64,000 nucleotides of DNA from Blastococcus fimeti (GTDB lineage: Bacteria; Actinomycetota; Actinomycetes; Mycobacteriales; Geodermatophilaceae). The translations under genes were made by a program, and so were the position numbers. Positions 38,968-48,945 of this stretch are shown piece after piece. The stretch is taken from positions 62,001-126,000 of the forward strand of contig FNAW01000003.1 of NCBI GenBank assembly GCA_900102115.1, read 5' to 3'. How positions within the stretch are numbered: the first letter of the stretch is position 1; each line of letters opens with the position of its first letter. The notes under the pieces are model-generated. The model was given only the letters and a program-made list of their open reading frames with translations. It did not search any database and was not told the origin of the DNA.

Positions 38968-40347
38968 TCAGCGGATGGTGGACGCGTCGTGCAGGCCGGC
39001 CGCGGCTGCCCCGGTGTCGGGGTCGCCGTATCCGCCGTCGACCAGCACCGGCCGGCGGCCGGTGCGGGCCAGCAGGGAAGCGGCGATCGCGGCGCGGTAG
39101 CCCGAGCCGCAGTACACCCAGACGTCGCCGTCGGGGACCTCGTCGATGCGGTCGGTCAGCTCGTGGATCGGGATGTGCCGGGAGCCGCGCACGCCGCCTC
39201 CGGCGCGCTCGTCCGCGCGCCGGGCATCGAGGACGACGAGTGCCGGGTCGGCGTCCATCGCCGTGGCGAGGCCGGCGAAGTCGCTGACGGGGTACGAGAC
39301 CGGCTGCTCCCCGGCGGTCAGCTCCTCGGGGCTGCCGACCGCCGCGCCGGCGAGACGGTCGATGCCGATGCGGACCAGCTCGCGGCGGGCGTCGGCGACC
39401 TGCTCCTCGGTCTCCCCGATCAGCGTGATCGGCGCGCCGAAGGGGACCAGCCAGCCGACGTAGGTGACGAAGTTGGCGATGGCCAGCTCGAAGTTCAGAG
39501 CGCCGGGCAGGTGCCCGGCGGCGAAGGCGGTGCGGGTGCGCAGGTCGATCACCCACTCGCCGGTGGCCAGCCGCCCGGCCAGCTCGGCGGGGTCGACCGG
39601 TCGCGGCGCGGACAGGTCCACCGGCGCCGGGCCCGCGGCGTTGCCCGGCCCCATGTGGCTGTACCAGGCGGGGATCGCCGTGAGCCCGGCGATCAACTCG
39701 TCGACGAAGGACTGCTCGTCCTGGGTCAGCGCCGGGTTGACCGCGGCCTGCTCGCCGACGGTGGAGGCGTCGCCGCTGGTCGGGGTGGCGGAGCAGAAGC
39801 TGCCGAAGCCGTGGGTGGGGAACACCGGCGTGCCGGCCGGCAGCTCGTCGGCCAGCCGGCGCACCGAGTGGTACTGGGCGTGGGTGAGCTCGTCGGTGTG
39901 CTCGGGACCGACCAGGTCGGTGCGGCCGGTGGCGCCGTAGAGCATCGAACCGCCGGTGAACACCACCTGCACGTTCCCGCCGGCGTCGGCGAGCACGTAG
40001 CTGACGTGGTGGTGCGTGTGCCCCGGGGTGTGCAGCACGCGCAGCCGCATCGGGCCGGCCTCGAGCACGTCGCCGTCGGCGGCCGGCACCCGGTCGTAGG
40101 CGACGGAGTCGCCGGCCGGGACGACGTAGTCGGCGCCCACGACGTCGGACAGCTCGAGGCCGCCGGTCAGGTAGTCGTTGTGCAGGTGGGTCTCCAGGAC
40201 CAGCGCGATGCGGACGGCCCGCTTCTCGGCGAGGGACAGCACGCGGTCGATGTCCCGCTGGGGGTCGATCACGACGCCGACCCCGCCGTCGCTCACCAGG
40301 TAGCTGCGGTCGCCGAGTCCGGTGGTCTCGATGATGTCGATCTGCAC
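38968..40347 (-). CDS. MBL-fold / rhodanese fusion, persulfide dioxygenase-like
   Basis: 459 residues: a metallo-beta-lactamase domain (1-240) joined to two rhodanese domains. The metal motif reads THLHNDYLTGG, with Tyr where classical hydrolases have His, followed by HTPGHTHHHVSYV and FPTHGFGSFC. This pattern is seen in ETHE1-like MBL-rhodanese proteins that oxidise glutathione persulfide to sulfite. The first rhodanese domain lacks a catalytic Cys; the second has YCGSGYRA. The start is GTG 40347 with AGGAG 5 nt upstream. Confidence 0.85.
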   Translation of the reverse strand: MQIDIIETTGLGDRSYLVSDGGVGVVIDPQRDIDRVLSLAEKRAVRIALVLETHLHNDYLTGGLELSDVVGADYVVPAGDSVAYDRVPAADGDVLEAGPMRLRVLHTPGHTHHHVSYVLADAGGNVQVVFTGGSMLYGATGRTDLVGPEHTDELTHAQYHSVRRLADELPAGTPVFPTHGFGSFCSATPTSGDASTVGEQAAVNPALTQDEQSFVDELIAGLTAIPAWYSHMGPGNAAGPAPVDLSAPRPVDPAELAGRLATGEWVIDLRTRTAFAAGHLPGALNFELAIANFVTYVGWLVPFGAPITLIGETEEQVADARRELVRIGIDRLAGAAVGSPEELTAGEQPVSYPVSDFAGLATAMDADPALVVLDARRADERAGGGVRGSRHIPIHELTDRIDEVPDGDVWVYCGSGYRAAIAASLLARTGRRPVLVDGGYGDPDTGAAAAGLHDASTIR

Positions 40348-40405
40348 GGGGACTCCTAGGTACGGTACGGGGCAGGGGTATCTGCGGGGCAAATGAACTG
40401 GTTCG

Positions 40406-40711
40406 TCAGACGGTGGGGCGACCTTCGGCGATCCACCGGGTCATGCCGCCGTCGAGGTTGGCGACGTCGTAGCCCTGGCCGGCGAGGAACTGTGCGGCCT
40501 GGGAGCTGCGCCCACCACTGCGGCACACGGTGATGACCGGCCTGGTGCGATCCAGCTCGAACGCACGGGCGGGCAGCTGCCCCAGTGGGATGTGGGTACT
40601 GCCGGCGATCCGGCCGTCGGTGAGTTCGGCGGTGTCGCGGACGTCGAGGACGACGGCCCCGGTGCGGTCGGCGGCCTGGGCGGGGGTGAGCTGGGGGATC
40701 TGCGGGTGCAC
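40406..40711 (-). CDS. single-domain rhodanese
   Basis: A 101-residue rhodanese (sulfurtransferase) with the active-site loop CRSGGRS, where Cys forms the persulfide intermediate, and the conserved VVLDVRDTAELTDGRIAGSTHIPLG. It is cytoplasmic. The start is GTG 40711. It lies 16 bp after the CsoR/CstR-type regulator and 58 bp before the MBL-rhodanese fusion, in one operon; sulfane-sulfur relay between them is likely. Confidence 0.92.
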   Translation of the reverse strand: MHPQIPQLTPAQAADRTGAVVLDVRDTAELTDGRIAGSTHIPLGQLPARAFELDRTRPVITVCRSGGRSSQAAQFLAGQGYDVANLDGGMTRWIAEGRPTV

Positions 40712-40727
40712 GGGAACTCCAGGGGTC

Positions 40728-40994
40728 TCAGGCGAGGGAGAGGAACAGGCGCTCGAGCTCGCGCAGGTCGACCTCGCGCGTCTCGCCGTCCTCGTTGGTC
40801 GAGCAGTAGCGCATCCCGGTGGAGACGACGGCGAAGCCGGCCTTGCTCAGCGCCTTGGAGGCGGCGGCGAGCTGGGTGACGACGGCGGAGCAGTCGCGCC
40901 CGTCCTCGATCATGCGGACGATGCCGCCGATCTGACCCTCGATGCGCTTGAGGCGCTTGACGACGTCGGCGAGCTCTCCCTGGGGGATGTCCAT
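40728..40994 (-). CDS. CsoR/CstR/RcnR-family repressor, probably persulfide-sensing
   Basis: An 88-residue all-helical DUF156 regulator with LKRIEGQIGGIVRMIEDGRDC and Cys35 and Cys64 (MRYC). Copper-sensing CsoR proteins have a His four residues before the second Cys; here that position is Gly60, so the site is of the two-Cys CstR kind that reacts with persulfides. The following rhodanese, persulfide-dioxygenase-like and TauE genes support this. ATG 40994 is chosen because a start at 41009 would fall inside the operator. Confidence 0.87.
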   Translation of the reverse strand: MDIPQGELADVVKRLKRIEGQIGGIVRMIEDGRDCSAVVTQLAAASKALSKAGFAVVSTGMRYCSTNEDGETREVDLRELERLFLSLA

Positions 40995-41006
40995 GACTGA
41001 ACGGTA

Positions 41007-41024
41007 CATACCCCCGGGGGTATG
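41007..41024. promoter_or_regulatory. CsoR/CstR operator palindrome
   Basis: A perfect 18-bp palindrome CATACCCCCGGGGGTATG, the ATACCC-GC-rich-GGGTAT form typical of CsoR/CstR operators, 13 bp upstream of the regulator's ATG. It implies autoregulation of the sulfur operon. Confidence 0.85.
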
Positions 41025-41036
41025 CGCAACAGGCTT

Positions 41037-41996
41037 TCAGTCAGCCTGGGGGCGCTGGGCCAGGTGCTCCTCGCTGACCTCCCACAGCCGCCGGGCATTG
41101 CCCTCGTCCAGCGCCCACCGGCGCACGCCGCTGCGCACCTTCGCGTCGTCGTCGACCGTCGGCGCCTCGTTGCAGTCCTCCAGGTAGTGCCCACCGGTGG
41201 CGAACTCCGGGGCGACGGCGGCGACCAGGGTGGTGGCCGCGCCCTGGGCGGGGGTCTTGAAGGTCACCGTGCCCTCGCGCTGCGCCTTCTCCCAGCCCTC
41301 GATGACGTCGGGGGAGACGTGCCGCTGCAGGTTGGTCATGATCCCGCCGGGCATGAGCGCGTTGGCCACGATGCCCTCGCCGGACCAGCGCCGGGTGGCC
41401 TCCACCGCGAGCAGCACGTTCGCCGTCTTCGACTGACCGTAGGCCTGCCACGGGTCGTACTCCCGCTGCGCGAAGTGGAGGTCGTCGAAGTGCACCGGCG
41501 AGGCCAGGTGGCCGGTGGAGGACACCGAGACGATGCGCGCGCCGTCGGGGGCGGCGGCCAGTGCGTCGTGCAGGCCGACGGTGAGCGCGAAGTGGCCGAG
41601 GTGGTTGGTGGCGAACTGGGTCTCCCAGCCCCGGTCGGTGAGGGTCAGTCGCGGCAGCGCCATGACGCCGGCGTTGTTGATCAGCAGGTCGAGCGGCCCC
41701 TGCCAGTCGGCCACGAACGCCGTGACGGAGTCGAGGTCCAGCAGGTCGAGCCGGGCCACCCGCAGCGTGGTGCTCCCGGTCGTGCCGGCGACGTCCTGCG
41801 CGGCGCGGGCGCCCTGCTCCGGGTCGCGGACGGCGATGGTCACCTCGGCGCCGGCCGAGGCCAGCGCGCGCACGGTCTCGACGCCGATCCCGGAGCCGCC
41901 GCCGGTGACGACCGCCCGCTTCCCGGTGAGGTCGTGCCCGGCGACGACGTCGGCGGCGGTGCTGGTGGCGTCGAAGCGCGTGCTGATGAGGCTCAT
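41037..41996 (-). CDS. short-chain dehydrogenase/reductase
   Basis: A 319-residue SDR of the retinol-dehydrogenase/oxidoreductase-like group. The NAD(P) loop is VTGGGSGIGVETVRAL, followed by the NNAG motif in LLINNAGVMALP, active-site Ser in SVSSTGH and catalytic YGQSK (YxxxK). The substrate is unknown. ATG 41996 overlaps the MFS gene stop (ATGA). It is the last gene of the ADH-MFS-SDR operon, and the CstR operator lies just beyond its stop. Confidence 0.9.
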   Translation of the reverse strand: MSLISTRFDATSTAADVVAGHDLTGKRAVVTGGGSGIGVETVRALASAGAEVTIAVRDPEQGARAAQDVAGTTGSTTLRVARLDLLDLDSVTAFVADWQGPLDLLINNAGVMALPRLTLTDRGWETQFATNHLGHFALTVGLHDALAAAPDGARIVSVSSTGHLASPVHFDDLHFAQREYDPWQAYGQSKTANVLLAVEATRRWSGEGIVANALMPGGIMTNLQRHVSPDVIEGWEKAQREGTVTFKTPAQGAATTLVAAVAPEFATGGHYLEDCNEAPTVDDDAKVRSGVRRWALDEGNARRLWEVSEEHLAQRPQAD

Positions 41997-43270
41997 GCCC
42001 ACGACTCTGCCTGGGTCGAGGGACGGCCGCTGGGCCGGGGACGGTGCGGCCCCACGGCCGGCGGTGCGTCCCCTGACGCCGGCCGGCGGGAACGACGCGC
42101 GATGGCGACCGTGGGGATCAGCGTGAGCGTGGCGACGACCGTGCCCACCACGGCCGGGCCGGTTGCTCCCAGCTCGGAGTCGAGGGCGCGCCCGGCCATC
42201 CAGGAGCCGACCGCAGTGCCGAGGTTGTAGGCCGACACGGACATCGCCACTCCCAACGTCGGTGCCACGCCTGCGAAGCGGACCGCCAGTGCGGACAGCA
42301 CCGGGTTGGCGCTCAGCCCGAGCAGACCGAGCAGGACCACCAGCAGCACCGTGGGCACGGCGCGTGCGGAGAGCAGGACGATCGCCAGCAGCACGACCGC
42401 GGTCGACGCTGCGACCCCGATGGTGGTCGAGTGGGGGCGGACATCGCCGAGGCGGCCCCCGACGATCGTGCCGACGAGCGAGCCGACGCCGAAGCCCACG
42501 AGGACCAGCGGCACCCACCCGGGGGCAATCCCCGCGCGATCGGTCAGCAGCGGGGCGATGTAGGAGTACGCCGACAGCACGCCCCCGGTGGTCGTCGCAC
42601 AGGCGGCCAGCACCAGCCACAGCCGGCCGGACCGCATCGCCCCCAGTTCCGACCGCAGCGACACCGGCTGCTGGTCGTCCTCCTCGCGCGGGACGTGCCG
42701 GGCGATAAGCGGCACGGCGGCCACCGACAGCACGGCCAGGGCCCAGAACGGCCCGCGCCAGCTCGACAGCTGGCCGGCGAACGCCCCCAACGGGACGCCC
42801 ACGACGTTGGCGAGCATGCCTCCCGCACCCACCAGGCCCAGGGCGCGAGCACTGGCGCCCGGGCCGGCGGCCCGGGTGGCCGCCACCGACGCGACGGACC
42901 AGAACGCGCCGGTCGCGAAGGCGGTGACGAACCGGGCCGCCAGGAGGAGCACGAAGCTGGAACCGAGCGCGACGACGAGGTGGCCGGCCGCGAACACCGC
43001 GAGGGAGAGCAGCAGCGTCGTCCGTCGCGGCAGCCGCCGGGTCAGCAGCGCCATCGCCGGCGCGCCGACGACCATGCCGACCGCGAAGACGGTGATGAGC
43101 AGTCCCGCCTGCGCGACGGTCACCTGGAGGTCCCCGGCGATCTCGGGCAGCAGACCGGCGACGACGAACTCGGTGGTCAGCATGAGGAACGTGCCGACGG
43201 CGAGCACGTACACGACGACGGGGAGCGTCGCCGGTGCTCCACCGTCGCGGGCCGGCTGATCGGGCGTCAC
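41993..43270 (-). CDS. MFS transporter, drug/arabinose-efflux (DHA1) type
   Basis: A 425-residue twelve-helix major facilitator. The N-terminal TM1 segment [16 protein letters not shown] and [13 protein letters not shown] (motif A between TM2 and TM3) place it with the AraJ/Cmr-type exporters. The start is GTG 43270 in a GTGA overlap with the alcohol dehydrogenase stop. Co-expression with two oxidoreductases suggests export of a small toxic compound or metabolite, which is inference. Confidence 0.9.
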   Translation of the reverse strand: MTPDQPARDGGAPATLPVVVYVLAVGTFLMLTTEFVVAGLLPEIAGDLQVTVAQAGLLITVFAVGMVVGAPAMALLTRRLPRRTTLLLSLAVFAAGHLVVALGSSFVLLLAARFVTAFATGAFWSVASVAATRAAGPGASARALGLVGAGGMLANVVGVPLGAFAGQLSSWRGPFWALAVLSVAAVPLIARHVPREEDDQQPVSLRSELGAMRSGRLWLVLAACATTTGGVLSAYSYIAPLLTDRAGIAPGWVPLVLVGFGVGSLVGTIVGGRLGDVRPHSTTIGVAASTAVVLLAIVLLSARAVPTVLLVVLLGLLGLSANPVLSALAVRFAGVAPTLGVAMSVSAYNLGTAVGSWMAGRALDSELGATGPAVVGTVVATLTLIPTVAIARRSRRPASGDAPPAVGPHRPRPSGRPSTQAESWA

Positions 43271-44307
43271 CGCAGCGTGGCCGCGTCGATGACGAACCGG
43301 TAGCGCACGTCGGAGGCCAGCACGCGCTCGTAGGCCTCGTTGATCCGGTCGGCGGCGATGACCTCCACCTCGGCGCCGATGCCGTGCTCGGCGCAGAAGT
43401 CGAGCATCTCCTGGGTCTCGGCGATGCCGCCGATCATCGAGCCGGCGTAGGTGCGGCGGCCGCCGATCAGCGACATCACGTTCAGGCTCAGCGGCTCCGC
43501 CGGGGCGCCGACGTTGACCAGCGCACCGTCGACCGCCAGCAGCGACAGGTAGGCGTCGACGTCGATGGCGGCGCTGACGGTGTTGAGGATCAGGTCGAAC
43601 CGGCCGGCCAGCTCGGTGAACGTGCCGGGGTCGCTCGTGGCGAAGTAGGAGTCGGCGCCGAGTCGCAGACCGTCCTCCTGCTTCTTCAGCGACTGCGACA
43701 GCACGGTCACCTCGGCGCCCATGGCGTGCGCGAGCTGGACGGCCATGTGGCCGAGCCCGCCCAGGCCGACGACGGCGACCTTCCTGCCGGGGCCGGCGCC
43801 CCAGCGGCGCAGCGGCGAGTAGGTGGTGATGCCGGCGCACAGCAGCGGCGCGGCGGCTGCCGGGTCGATGCCGTCGGGAACGGACAGCACGTAGTCGGCG
43901 TCGACGACGACGTGGGTGGAGTAGCCGCCCTGGGTGGTGCTGCCGTCCCGGTCGGTGCCGGCGTAGGTGGCGACCATGCCGTCGAGGCAGTACTGCTCGT
44001 CGCCGATGCGGCAGTTGGCGCACTCGCCGCAGGAGTTCACCATGCAGCCGACGCCCACGCGGTCGCCGACCCGGTGGCGGCTGACGTCTCGGCCGACCTC
44101 GGCGACGACGCCGACGATCTCGTGGCCGGGGACGACCGGGAAGGGCTGCGGACCCCAGTCGCCGTTGACGGTGTGGATGTCGGAGTGGCAGATGCCGGCG
44201 AACTCGATCTCGATGAGGACATCGTTCGGGCCGACGTCCCGGCGCTCGATGGTGGTGGGGGCCAGGGGACGGCCGGCGGCGGGGGCGGCATAGGCGTTGA
44301 TGCGCAC
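43267..44307 (-). CDS. zinc-dependent NAD(P) alcohol dehydrogenase (YahK/CAD-like)
   Basis: A 346-residue medium-chain dehydrogenase. Catalytic zinc ligands are in GICHSDIH and GHEIVG, the structural zinc in [15 protein letters not shown] and the coenzyme loop in [19 protein letters not shown]. This is the broad aldehyde-reductase/cinnamyl-alcohol-dehydrogenase group. The start is GTG 44307 with GGGAGG-like upstream sequence. It is the first gene of the ADH-MFS-SDR operon, divergent from the XRE regulator across 154 bp, and so probably its target. Confidence 0.92.
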   Translation of the reverse strand: MRINAYAAPAAGRPLAPTTIERRDVGPNDVLIEIEFAGICHSDIHTVNGDWGPQPFPVVPGHEIVGVVAEVGRDVSRHRVGDRVGVGCMVNSCGECANCRIGDEQYCLDGMVATYAGTDRDGSTTQGGYSTHVVVDADYVLSVPDGIDPAAAAPLLCAGITTYSPLRRWGAGPGRKVAVVGLGGLGHMAVQLAHAMGAEVTVLSQSLKKQEDGLRLGADSYFATSDPGTFTELAGRFDLILNTVSAAIDVDAYLSLLAVDGALVNVGAPAEPLSLNVMSLIGGRRTYAGSMIGGIAETQEMLDFCAEHGIGAEVEVIAADRINEAYERVLASDVRYRFVIDAATLR

Positions 44308-44448
44308 GGGAGGTGCTCCTCGTTCCGGTGGGGGTGTCAGGGGATGGCGGGTGGGCGCCGGGATCCACGGAACGCCCTCGGGCGGGCACGTGGGAGGGCG
44401 GGCTTGTGGGGGGTAGAAGCTCGACCTCCCTCCGGCCGCCGTCCGCCG

Positions 44449-44454
44449 TACCGT
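44449..44454 (+). promoter_or_regulatory. -10 element of the XRE regulator gene
   Basis: TACCGT ends 7 nt before the GTG start, again the spacing of a leaderless transcript. The 154-bp divergent region also has to hold the promoter and operator of the ADH operon, which I could not pinpoint. Confidence 0.4.
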
Positions 44455-44461
44455 CGATCGG

Positions 44462-45358
44462 GTGGACAACCGCTCGGACATCCGCGACTTCCTGGCCAGC
44501 CGGCGGGCCCGCATCACCCCGGAGCAGGCAGGGCTGCTGCCCGGCGGCGGGCGGCGGCGGGTGCCCGGCCTGCGCCGGGAAGAGGTCGCGGTCCTCGCCG
44601 GGGTGAGCACCGACTGGTACGTCCGGCTGGAGAAGGGCCACATCGCCGGCGTCTCCGATGACGTCCTCGAGGCCGTCGCCAGGGCACTGCAGCTGGACGA
44701 GGCCGAGCGCACCTACCTGTTCGACCTGGCCCGCGCCGCCAAGCCGACCCGCGCTCCACGGCGCCGCAGCAAGGAGCCGATCCAGCCGCGGGTGCAGTGG
44801 ATGCTGGACTCGATGACCGGCTCGGCCGCCTTCGTCGCCAACGGCCGCCTGGACATCCTCGCCACCAACAGCCTCGGCTGGGCGCTGCACTCACCGATGT
44901 TCGACGGACCACGGCGGCCGGCCAACTTCGCCCGGTTCCAGTTCCTCGACCCCCGGGCGCACGACTTCTACCAGGACTGGGAGGGCGCGGCCAAGGTCAC
45001 CGTGGCCCTGCTGCGCACCGAGGCCGGCCGTCGTCCGCACGACGCCCGGTTGCGTGAACTGGTGGGGGAGCTGTCGACGGTGAGCGAGGAGTTCAGGACC
45101 CGGTGGGCTGCGCACGACGTCCGCATCCACCACAACGGCGCCAAGCAGTTCCACCACCCCGTGGTGGGCGCCGTCGACCTCAGCTACTGCACCCTCGACC
45201 TGCCCGCGGAGGATGCCGGGAACCTTCGCCTGACCATCTACACCGCCGAGCCAGGAACCCCGTCGGAGGACGCCCTCACGCTGCTGGCGAGCTGGGCGGC
45301 GACCGACGCGGCGTCGACCGCGGGTGACGCGGCAGCCCCGGCGACCGACCGGACCTGA
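44462..45358 (+). CDS. XRE-family regulator with MmyB-like ligand domain
   Basis: A 298-residue regulator. The N-terminal helix-turn-helix (about 5-85) has [27 protein letters not shown], a signature of the actinobacterial MmyB-type family given here by REEVA-LAGVS-YVRLE. A PAS-like MmyB ligand domain follows ([34 protein letters not shown]). Such regulators typically control a divergent dehydrogenase, as here. The start is GTG 44462. The C-terminal 20 residues are low-complexity Ala/Asp/Thr. Confidence 0.9.
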   Translation: MDNRSDIRDFLASRRARITPEQAGLLPGGGRRRVPGLRREEVAVLAGVSTDWYVRLEKGHIAGVSDDVLEAVARALQLDEAERTYLFDLARAAKPTRAPRRRSKEPIQPRVQWMLDSMTGSAAFVANGRLDILATNSLGWALHSPMFDGPRRPANFARFQFLDPRAHDFYQDWEGAAKVTVALLRTEAGRRPHDARLRELVGELSTVSEEFRTRWAAHDVRIHHNGAKQFHHPVVGAVDLSYCTLDLPAEDAGNLRLTIYTAEPGTPSEDALTLLASWAATDAASTAGDAAAPATDRT

Positions 45359-45363
45359 CCCGC

Positions 45364-45382
45364 CCCGCCCCCGGAGGGCGGG
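45364..45382 (+). terminator. hairpin after the XRE regulator gene
   Basis: CCCGCCC/GGGCGGG stem with a 5-nt loop, beginning 5 nt after the stop codon. It is followed by a second, larger hairpin. Confidence 0.6.
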
Positions 45383-45395
45383 ACGTGCCATCCGC

Positions 45396-45442
45396 ATGCG
45401 ACGAGAGGCCCTGGTCGGTTCCCCGACCAGGGCCTCTCCGCA

Positions 45443-45443
<1 letters not shown>
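45396..45443. terminator. bidirectional hairpin at the tRNA-His 3' end
   Basis: A 16-bp stem GAGAGGCCCTGGTCGG with TTCC loop, extended by ATGCG/CGCAT after a two-base bulge. It lies between the regulator gene and the 3' end of tRNA-His on the other strand. The stem core is the same as in the hairpin at 35638-35697. Confidence 0.75.
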
Positions 45444-45520
<77 letters not shown>

Positions 45521-45611
45521 TGTCCTCCTCCCTGGGCGAGCAGGGAGGGGAACCGGCGCAACGATACCGGAGCGCTCGCGCGGCCCGGCGAGGCCGGGGG
45601 AGCGGCGCGCC

Positions 45612-46268
45612 TCAGGCTCCGGCAGCGGGCGCCTTCTCGTCACCGGCGAGCAGTGCGGCGAAGCCGCCCACGACCTCGGCGGCCGCCTTCTTCGCCTGGC
45701 TGCTGCTCGGCCCGGGCGACTCCACGAACACCGTGCGGCGGTAGTAGGCCAGCTCGCGCACCGACTCGATGATGTCGGCCAGCGCGCGGTGCGCGAGACC
45801 CTTCGCCGGCTGCCCGAAGTAGACGCGGGGGAACCAGCGACGGGCGAGCTCCTTGACCGAGGAGACGTCGATCATCCGGTAGTGCAGGTGGTCGTCCAGC
45901 TCCGGCATGTCGCGGGCGAGGAACCCGCGGTCGGTGCCGATCGAGTTGCCGCACAGCGGCGCCGTCCGGCGCTCGGGCACCCACTGCTTGATGTAGGCGA
46001 GGACCTGCTGCTCGGCCTCGGCCACGGTGAGCGTGGCGGCGCGCACCTCCTCGGTGAGCCCCGACTTCCGGTGCATCTCCTGGACGAAGTCGTCCATGCC
46101 GTCGAGGTCGGCGTCGTCGGCGCCGATGATGAGGTCCAGACCCGGGTCCAGGACGTTGAGCTCGGAGTCGGTGATGAGCACCGCGACCTCGATGAGCTTG
46201 TCCTTGACGATGTCCAGCCCGGTCATCTCGCAGTCGATCCAGACCAGGTGCCCTGCGCTGTCAGCCAC
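45612..46268 (-). CDS. orn: oligoribonuclease
   Basis: 3'-5' exoribonuclease of the DEDD superfamily that degrades 2-5 nt RNAs and pGpG to mononucleotides. 218 residues: Exo I motif [11 protein letters not shown] (Asp and Glu), Exo [21 protein letters not shown] and Exo [18 protein letters not shown] with YYR, all as in Orn. The C-terminal 30 residues are a low-complexity actinobacterial extension. The start is GTG 46268. It is divergent from the membrane protein gene. Confidence 0.94.
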   Translation of the reverse strand: MADSAGHLVWIDCEMTGLDIVKDKLIEVAVLITDSELNVLDPGLDLIIGADDADLDGMDDFVQEMHRKSGLTEEVRAATLTVAEAEQQVLAYIKQWVPERRTAPLCGNSIGTDRGFLARDMPELDDHLHYRMIDVSSVKELARRWFPRVYFGQPAKGLAHRALADIIESVRELAYYRRTVFVESPGPSSSQAKKAAAEVVGGFAALLAGDEKAPAAGA

Positions 46269-46392
46269 GGCGACCGACAGTACGCAACGGCGCCGACAGG
46301 AGTTCCGCGGACGCCGGGCGCGTCGGCGCGGTGGGCGCGTGTGATTCGCGCGGGATCCGGCGCGGTCCCCGAGACCGCACCGTGACGTGACG

Positions 46393-46398
46393 TAGCGT
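46393..46398 (+). promoter_or_regulatory. -10 element for the membrane protein gene
   Basis: TAGCGT, giving a leader of about 70 nt before the GTG at 46477. No clear -35 is present. Confidence 0.4.
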
Positions 46399-46476
46399 CG
46401 AGGGGACGCCGCGATGCTCGACCCCCGGCTGCGACCGGTGCCGCGAGACCGCCCCCAACCCGCCCGGAGGACCGAC

Positions 46477-48264
46477 GTGCTGCCCCTCACCCCGCTGCCA
46501 CCGCAGACGGACGGGGAGCGCGCCTTCTTCTCGGAGCTGGTGCGCTGGGACTCCGGCAACGCCGTGCGCGGCGCGGTCGTGGCGGCAATCCCGTTCTCCG
46601 ACGGACCCCTCCAGCGCCGGCTCTCCGACGCGATCCTCTTCGTGCCCGAGGGCATCGCCGTGATCCGTGTGGCCGAGGTGGCCCGTCAGTCCGGCGTCGT
46701 CAACGCCTCGCCGGAGGGTCCGTGGACGATCGGTCCCGCGGGCACCGGGGGAGCGGTCCTGCAGCTGGCCGGCGGTGGGTCGACGCCGCTGGACGGGCTC
46801 ATGCGCGCCGGGATGGAGACCGCGATGCGGCTCCGGCGGGCCGGCCTGGAGCCCGGCCGCATCGCCCGGCTGACCGTGCTCGCCGGCGACATCGACGGCC
46901 TGCTGCCCGCCGACGGCGACCTCGGCGAGGGCGACCAGGTCGCGCTGCTCGAGACCCGCTCGCTGCTGCTCGGCTTCGCCCGCGCCAGCCGCTACACCGG
47001 CGTCGACAACCCCCGCCTGTGGACGACCGCCGACGTGCGGGCCGCCCTGGAGGCGCTCGGCCTGCAGGGTCGCGGCCCGTCGGTCGAGGAGCTCAACGGC
47101 GAGGGCTTCCCCTACTCGCCCTACGTGCTGCGCCGCCCGCAGCTGCTCACCCCCGCGGCGATGGCCGCCTCGCCCGGCGCCGTGGCCCCTGCGCCTCCCG
47201 CGACGCCGGCCACGAAGCCCCAGCCGGTCGCCCCGGCCGCCGGACCGTCCCGCGCGTCCATCGACCAGGCGGTGGCCGCCTCCGTGGCCGCCGCGCACGC
47301 AGCCGCCGCTGTCGACGGCTCGGTGGCCCCTGTGGAGCCGCCTGCGCCGAGGCCGGGCGGGGACACCGTCGCCATCGACGGTCCTGCCGAGCCCGCTGCC
47401 GGCGCGGCTCCCACCCACGACACCGTGGCCGTCGACGGGCCGGCGGCTCCGCCGCCGGGCGACGAGGGCATCGGTGGGCTGTTCGCCGGCGGCGAGCCCG
47501 ACGCCGCGCCCGCTCCGCCGCGCACCGCCGAACTGCCGTCCCAGCAGGCGGCGCCCGCCGGCCCGGCCGTCGCACAGCCGGCAGCTCAGCACTTCTGGGA
47601 CCGCGCACCCGAGCACGACGACCGTGCCGACGAGAAGCCCGGGCGCACCCGCCGCGCGCTGCTCGTCGTCGCCGCCGTCGTCCTGCTCGTCCTGGTCGGG
47701 GTCGGCGTCGGCCTGGGTCTGGGTGGCCGGGACGACGACGAGGGCACGGCGGCACCGGAGACGTCGACGGAGGAGCCGGGCCCGACCGGCCCCGCGATCG
47801 GCGCCGTCCAGGAGGTCGGGGGAGTCGGCTTCACCGTGCAGGCCGCCGAGGTCGAGGAGTCCTGTGCCGGCCATGCCTACGGGGCGATCGCGGAGTTCTT
47901 CCAGACGTCGGACTGCACGGGGCTCTCCCGCGCCCTGTACTCCGCGCAGGTCGGCGGGCGCGACGTCGTCGTCTCGGTCTCGCGGGTGCGGATGCCCGAC
48001 ACCGCCTCGGCCCGGGACCTGCGGGGCCGTGCCGACACCAGCGGCAGCGGCAACGTCAGCGATCTGCTGCGCGAGGGCGTCCGCTACCCCGGTGGTCCGG
48101 AGAAGCTGACCGGCGCCGAGTACGCCAGCGCCGTCTCCGGCCCGACGGTCACCATCGTGGAGAGCGCGTGGGTGAACCCGGCCGCCGCCGGCACCGACGC
48201 CGAGGTGGACAAGATCGCCACCGACGGGCTCTCCCTCGCCACCCCGGCGCTCCCGGGCGAGTGA
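46477..48264 (+). CDS. single-pass membrane protein of unknown function
   Basis: 595 residues from GTG 46477, preceded by GGAGG (8-nt spacing). An N-terminal cytoplasmic globular domain (1-225) is followed by a Pro/Ala-rich linker (about 225-395) holding two copies of a DTVAxDGPA unit. One membrane helix (about 400-422) and a C-terminal extracytoplasmic domain with two cysteines follow. The topology (cytoplasmic domain, disordered linker, helix, external domain) suggests a sensor or anchor, but I do not recognise the family. It is convergent with TetR, 9 bp apart. Confidence 0.82.
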   Translation: MLPLTPLPPQTDGERAFFSELVRWDSGNAVRGAVVAAIPFSDGPLQRRLSDAILFVPEGIAVIRVAEVARQSGVVNASPEGPWTIGPAGTGGAVLQLAGGGSTPLDGLMRAGMETAMRLRRAGLEPGRIARLTVLAGDIDGLLPADGDLGEGDQVALLETRSLLLGFARASRYTGVDNPRLWTTADVRAALEALGLQGRGPSVEELNGEGFPYSPYVLRRPQLLTPAAMAASPGAVAPAPPATPATKPQPVAPAAGPSRASIDQAVAASVAAAHAAAAVDGSVAPVEPPAPRPGGDTVAIDGPAEPAAGAAPTHDTVAVDGPAAPPPGDEGIGGLFAGGEPDAAPAPPRTAELPSQQAAPAGPAVAQPAAQHFWDRAPEHDDRADEKPGRTRRALLVVAAVVLLVLVGVGVGLGLGGRDDDEGTAAPETSTEEPGPTGPAIGAVQEVGGVGFTVQAAEVEESCAGHAYGAIAEFFQTSDCTGLSRALYSAQVGGRDVVVSVSRVRMPDTASARDLRGRADTSGSGNVSDLLREGVRYPGGPEKLTGAEYASAVSGPTVTIVESAWVNPAAAGTDAEVDKIATDGLSLATPALPGE

Positions 48265-48273
48265 GCCCCGGGG

Positions 48274-48882
48274 CTACCAGGCCCGCGCGGCGGCCTCGGC
48301 CATGCCGGCCAGCAACGCGGCCGTCGCGGCCCGGTCGAGCTGTCCGGCACTGTGCGGGGTGGAGTTGATCAGGCCGAAGATCGCGTGCGCGCGGACGCGG
48401 CAGGCGGCGGCGTCCGCGGCCGGGTGCAGCCGCGCCAGCACCGCCACCCACACCTCCACGTAGCGGCGCTGGAGCCGGCGCACCTGGGCGGCGTCCGCGT
48501 CGGCCAGCGAGACCAGGTCGCGGTCGTGGACGGTGATCAGCGCAGGGTTCTCCAGGGCGAACTCGACCTGGAAGGCGATCAGCGCCCGGAGCTGGGCCGC
48601 GGGGTCGGCGCCGGCGGCAGCCACCCGCTCGCTCCCGCCGGCCAGCAGGCGCTCGCTGATCCGCAGCAGCATCTCCGCGAGCATCGCGTCCTTGCCGGCG
48701 AAGTGCCGGTAGATCGCCGGACCGGTCACGCCCACGGCCGCGCCGACGTCGTCGACACCCACCGCGCGGGAGCCGCGCTCGGCGAACAACTGGGCCGCGG
48801 CCTGCAGGATCTGCTCACGCCGTGACGGCCGGTCGGCGTCGGCGTGCAGGGCGGTGTCGCGCGCCGGGCCGGTCGTCGTCAC
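48274..48882 (-). CDS. TetR/AcrR family repressor of the acyl-CoA operon
   Basis: A 202-residue regulator with the N-terminal helix-turn-helix VDDVGAAVGVTGPAIYRHFAGKDAML and a helical ligand domain of the KstR2/actinobacterial type (ALENPALITVHDRDL). It is divergent from the acyl-CoA carboxylase operon. I choose GTG 48882, since a GTG at 48918 would sit inside the palindrome that is probably its operator. Acyl-CoA thioesters are likely ligands, by analogy. Confidence 0.87.
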   Translation of the reverse strand: MTTTGPARDTALHADADRPSRREQILQAAAQLFAERGSRAVGVDDVGAAVGVTGPAIYRHFAGKDAMLAEMLLRISERLLAGGSERVAAAGADPAAQLRALIAFQVEFALENPALITVHDRDLVSLADADAAQVRRLQRRYVEVWVAVLARLHPAADAAACRVRAHAIFGLINSTPHSAGQLDRAATAALLAGMAEAAARAW

Positions 48883-48901
48883 GTCCCGGATCGTAGCCGC
48901 C

Positions 48902-48919
48902 GGTGAACGGGCGTTCACC
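48902..48919. promoter_or_regulatory. TetR operator 1 (perfect palindrome)
   Basis: GGTGAACG-GG-CGTTCACC, an 18-bp perfect inverted repeat in the divergent region between the TetR gene and the carboxylase operon, 20 bp upstream of the chosen TetR start. Confidence 0.75.
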
Positions 48920-48945
48920 CGGCGACGGTCGGACTGGCCCCGGAG

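Noticed and set aside
38968..40347. Glyoxalase II annotation for the MBL-fold gene
   Set aside because: The metal motif HLHNDY and two C-terminal rhodanese domains fit persulfide dioxygenase-like fusions better than glyoxalase II.
40348..40405. Second CstR operator before the MBL-rhodanese gene
   Set aside because: Only one half-site (GGGGTAT) is present and the facing half is absent, so it is not palindromic.
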